Source: Gryganskiella cystojenkinii (taxonomy: Eukaryota; Mortierellomycota; Mortierellomycetes; Mortierellales; Mortierellaceae). From it: a stretch of DNA of 19,946 bases. This document shows positions 17,287-19,946 of the stretch, in pieces; the first letter of the stretch is position 1; every line of letters starts with the position of its first letter. The notes under the pieces are model-generated. The model did no database searches. It worked only from the letters and a program-made list of their open reading frames with translations, and was not told where the DNA came from. The position numbers and the translations under genes are program-made. The DNA lies in the NCBI GenBank assembly GCA_015852425.1, contig JAAAIG010000271.1:20357-40302 (forward strand). The letters run 5' to 3'.

Positions 17287-17846
17287 AGTGTTTGTAAAGG
17301 ATTCAAAGAAACATAGGTTGTGGTGAGGGATGAAGGAGAAGGAGAAGGAGCAGGAGAAGAGAAGTGTGAGTCATCGTTACATATTGATGGCAAAAAGGTG
17401 GCAAAAGCATGGTACTGATGATATCATTTGGTGACGCAGTCACAGAAGCAAATGTGCCAAATCCCAAAAAACTCGTATAGTTCGATAGGTTTGACGCGGT
17501 CCCATTTCCATTTTCACGTTCACACACCCCGTTAACCTCTTCCTCCTCTTGAATCCGACCTCGTCAAACCACACCGCGATCTGTTATCTGAGGTATATGC
17601 TCTTTTTAATCTGACCATAAACTACAAAAATACAAAAGAAAGGAAGCCGCCAAAATTGGAGAGAGATGATAAAAGCTGGTTCTGCAAAAGAAAAAAGAGC
17701 AGAAATGAATTAAAGCCAGGAAACGTGGTGTCGGTGTCACATAGGGGAGAGGAGGTATATACTATAAACAGGTTCCCCTTATTGTCAGCAGGACTTGCCG
17801 TGCCTGAGCTTCAGTAGACTGGACTGGGCCGAGTCGGACGCCGACC
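17287..17846. other. Crinkler upstream region
   Basis: No gene is seen. On the minus strand the Crinkler leader is pyrimidine-rich, made by the (GGAGAA)-like tract at 17332-17364, and ends ACAAACACT before the ATG. The rest contains the 3' flank of the gene ending at 17847; no clear TATA box or AATAAA was found. Confidence 0.5.
17332..17364 (+). repeat. GGAGAA-type short tandem repeat
   Basis: Imperfect hexamer repeat (GAAGGAGAAGGAGAAGGAGC and onward) inside the presumed Crinkler leader, 46 bases upstream of its start codon. Confidence 0.85.
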
Positions 17847-19769
17847 TTACAGGGACGTATACTCTTCCCAGTTGACATAATAGTACTTGCCCATATAACT
17901 GCTCCTGGGAGAGTTCTGCCTCCTCAAGGTCACGCCAGTCGTCGACGATGGGAACGAGACACTCGCATTCGAAGAATCCTGACTCGTGATCGAAGAGACT
18001 GATTCCTTGGCCATATGTCGACTCAACGGCTTAGGCGACAGACGTCCTAAAGCGATCTCGGACGACAAAGGTGACGCCGGTTGAGGTGTCGAATGGCCCG
18101 TAGAATGTCCCATGTTATAAATCGGACTCGTCGCAATCGGCTCACTCGAAGAGTTGTTCCCCGACAACAGCGCCGCGCCTAAAGACCCCATGTCCAACCA
18201 CCAACTACTGACTTTTTTCAACTTGCGTCGTTTCACGCCATGGGCCTTTGTTACATAATACCAATAGTCCTGGTCTTGCGTCCATTCATGGTGTTCTGGC
18301 AGGTGATCCGAATCGTTGTAGGTCTGTAACAGAACCAGCTCCATCGGTAACGCGTGCGGTGGTGGGGAGAACGTCAACGGTGCAGAAACAGCACTGCCTT
18401 GCTGGGTACCTTTCGAATAACGCGAGTGAGTCGGGGATTCGGGATCCATCTGTTTAAACTCGCCATTGTTGGTCTCGAAAGGACTTATATGTCGATCTGT
18501 ATCCTCGTTACGGTCGAGAGACATCTTGAGCCAGAGTGCTGTGTCACCGTTCTTGTTGTTGGTATTACCCTTGACGTTGGCTGTTGATTCGCCAGGTGCC
18601 GCGGGAAGGGCTTTGCCCAAGGAAGGTTGAGTCAAGGCGCTGTCCACAGGTGGAGTGTTGTTGCTGCTGCCTGTGGAGTCAACTTTGGACGGCTGTTGTT
18701 GTCTAATTTTTTCCAGGCGTGAGGGATCATCTTCCAAGACATCCAGTCCCGTTATAGGCCTGGACATGTTGGGCGTCGAGGCATGTCTCTGAAGAAATGG
18801 CGGTCGCCTTGAGCTGCATTGCCTCGATTGAGTTGTTTCCTTTCCGCCCGTGGATTTCAAAGTCGGTTTCGGTTGCATTCGTGCTCCCGAAGATAATTCC
18901 GTGTCGCGAGCAGACGACGCCACATAATTATTGAGACCGCTAGACAGAGGTGACTGGAGTGCATCATCGTGCTCTTGCTGCTCACTAACACAAATACCTC
19001 CTCCATTGATTTGCTGTTTCGCCCGGGAAAGTCCCAATCCTTGTTCCTGATCTTGACCATTTTTGTGGTGGGGCCAGGAGAGCGGCGTCGCGGACGGTAA
19101 AAGTGGCGAGGGGAAAGGTTGCACAGTCGATGTTGATTTGGGGGACTGTGCGGTTGGTGTTGTCATCTCTTCAGAGGTCGCGTTTGTGTTTGGAGTAGGA
19201 GTGTTGGTGTTGGCGTTGTGGCAGTGACTTTGACTCCTGATGCGACCATTGTTTGGTCCAGGGATGGGCGCAGGGGCAGTCGAGGGTGAGGCCTGTTGAC
19301 GTAAAGGGGACGGTAAAGGTGTCGTGGACCGGGAACTGACGGGGGTATCCTGAGGGGTCGAATTCGGGCTACTGTTTGCGCTGGTGAACGGGAACAGTTT
19401 GTGGGTGTTGTGGTTCGGAGTGCTGACGTTGTTGCAATGATAGAGATTAAAGCTCTTGCGTTGCTTTTCCTTTTCGTCTTTCGAATCCTTGGTTATCCCT
19501 GGGCTCGAAAATGTTGCAGACAAGGGTCGTTGACTCGATAGATGGGGCGAGGTCGGTGGGAGTTGAGGCAACTCTTTCTTTCCTCTATTCTGAATCACAA
19601 GCACTTCTCGCATCTCGTCCAGTTGGGCCGCGTTCAATTGGCCTGTGTTGATGAGTAAGTCCCGGGCAGATTTGCAAGCCGGGCAGGTACAGAGTTGATG
19701 GGCCGTGGTCGGATAATGATAATAGGCCGAGGGTGGTAACTGCGATTTTGAGACCCGTTTGATAACATA
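17847..19769 (-). CDS. 3'-terminal exon of a long low-complexity protein (5' partial)
   Basis: An open frame of 640 codons on the minus strand begins directly after a strong acceptor (pyrimidine tract then CAG at 19770-19772), so it is the last exon of a gene whose start lies beyond the window. I do not recognise the protein. The first 60 residues look folded: YVIKRVSKSQLPPSAYYHYP, then LCTCPACKSARDLL with a CxCxxC triplet that may bind metal, then NAAQLDEMREVLVIQNRG. The middle 330 residues are Ser/Thr/Pro/Asn/Gln-rich and presumably disordered. A second conserved-looking block lies nearer the C-terminus: MELVLLQTYNDSDHLPEHHE, WTQDQDYWYYVTKAHG, KRRKLKKVSSWWLDMGSLGA. It ends YYYVNWEEYTSL. The composition suggests a regulatory or scaffold protein rather than an enzyme; this is inference. 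Confidence 0.75.
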   Translation of the reverse strand, partial: YVIKRVSKSQLPPSAYYHYPTTAHQLCTCPACKSARDLLINTGQLNAAQLDEMREVLVIQNRGKKELPQLPPTSPHLSSQRPLSATFSSPGITKDSKDEKEKQRKSFNLYHCNNVSTPNHNTHKLFPFTSANSSPNSTPQDTPVSSRSTTPLPSPLRQQASPSTAPAPIPGPNNGRIRSQSHCHNANTNTPTPNTNATSEEMTTPTAQSPKSTSTVQPFPSPLLPSATPLSWPHHKNGQDQEQGLGLSRAKQQINGGGICVSEQQEHDDALQSPLSSGLNNYVASSARDTELSSGARMQPKPTLKSTGGKETTQSRQCSSRRPPFLQRHASTPNMSRPITGLDVLEDDPSRLEKIRQQQPSKVDSTGSSNNTPPVDSALTQPSLGKALPAAPGESTANVKGNTNNKNGDTALWLKMSLDRNEDTDRHISPFETNNGEFKQMDPESPTHSRYSKGTQQGSAVSAPLTFSPPPHALPMELVLLQTYNDSDHLPEHHEWTQDQDYWYYVTKAHGVKRRKLKKVSSWWLDMGSLGAALLSGNNSSSEPIATSPIYNMGHSTGHSTPQPASPLSSEIALGRLSPKPLSRHMAKESVSSITSQDSSNASVSFPSSTTGVTLRRQNSPRSSYMGKYYYVNWEEYTSL

Positions 19770-19946
19770 CTGAGAAAAAGAGAGATCGAAAAAGGTGGAT
19801 CAGATAACGAAGAAACGGGGAAAACGAGGGCGATTGATGGGAGGAAGGAAGGTAGTGAAGAGCCCACAAGGAAGTTCCAGAGGGAGTGACACAGAAAAAA
19901 AAGGCCTCGTCAGCGTCATGATCGGATTTCAACAGACTTCAAAAAA
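19770..19946 (-). other. 3' part of an intron
   Basis: The sequence upstream of the acceptor at 19770-19772 is pyrimidine-rich on the minus strand (CGATCTCTCTTTTTCTCAG end). No GTAAG/GTGAG-like donor and no good exon could be found before the window edge, so the preceding exon is probably outside. Confidence 0.5.

Noticed and set aside
18248..18587. Plus-strand frames opposite the last-exon protein
   Set aside because: They are antisense shadows of the 640-codon minus-strand exon.

Overview
The window looks like nuclear DNA of an early-diverging, filamentous fungus, most likely of the Mortierellomycotina/Mucoromycota. This is inferred from short GT..AG introns of about 80-380 bp, C/T-rich leaders before start codons, AATAAA signals after stops, a Crinkler-type effector gene, and a proteasome-tethering factor of the fungal Cut8/Sts1 family. 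No prokaryotic features, rRNA, CRISPR array or convincing tRNA were seen.

Bases 1-5.1 kb are a loose, repeat-scarred stretch dominated by small secreted-protein genes and their wreckage. It holds a 112-codon gene (342-680), two 144-bp direct repeats, a frameshifted Cys-rich secreted-protein gene (1352-1949), a broken plastocyanin-like (cupredoxin) gene whose copper-ligand codons are still readable (2252-2680), about 1.4 kb without genes, and an intact secreted 261-residue protein with its own TATA box and polyadenylation signal (4229-5014).

Bases 5.8-11.4 kb hold three tandem, co-oriented family-16 glycoside hydrolase genes. Each has a signal peptide, one phase-1 intron at exactly the same Trp-Gly position, and the E-I-D-I-E catalytic motif. 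They differ after the catalytic domain: copy 1 has an acidic linker and a GPI-anchor-like hydrophobic tail, copy 2 stops at the domain end, and copy 3 has the acidic linker followed by a long Pro/Lys-rich tail with no anchor. This suggests one cell-wall-active enzyme duplicated and sent to different extracellular places. Gene-like debris lies between the copies, and a short hairpin motif flanks copies 2 and 3 in inverted orientation.

Bases 12.1-19.8 kb are all on the minus strand: a five-exon Cut8/Sts1-like gene (12080-14129), a four-exon Crinkler gene with header, P-loop NTPase, PD-(D/E)XK-type nuclease and helix-hairpin-helix parts (14705-17286), and the last exon of a long, low-complexity, unrecognised protein whose 5' end lies outside the window (17847-19769).

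Apart from the GH16 set, neighbouring genes show no shared pathway. Exon boundaries were worked out by eye from splice consensus, reading-frame continuity and comparison between paralogs.
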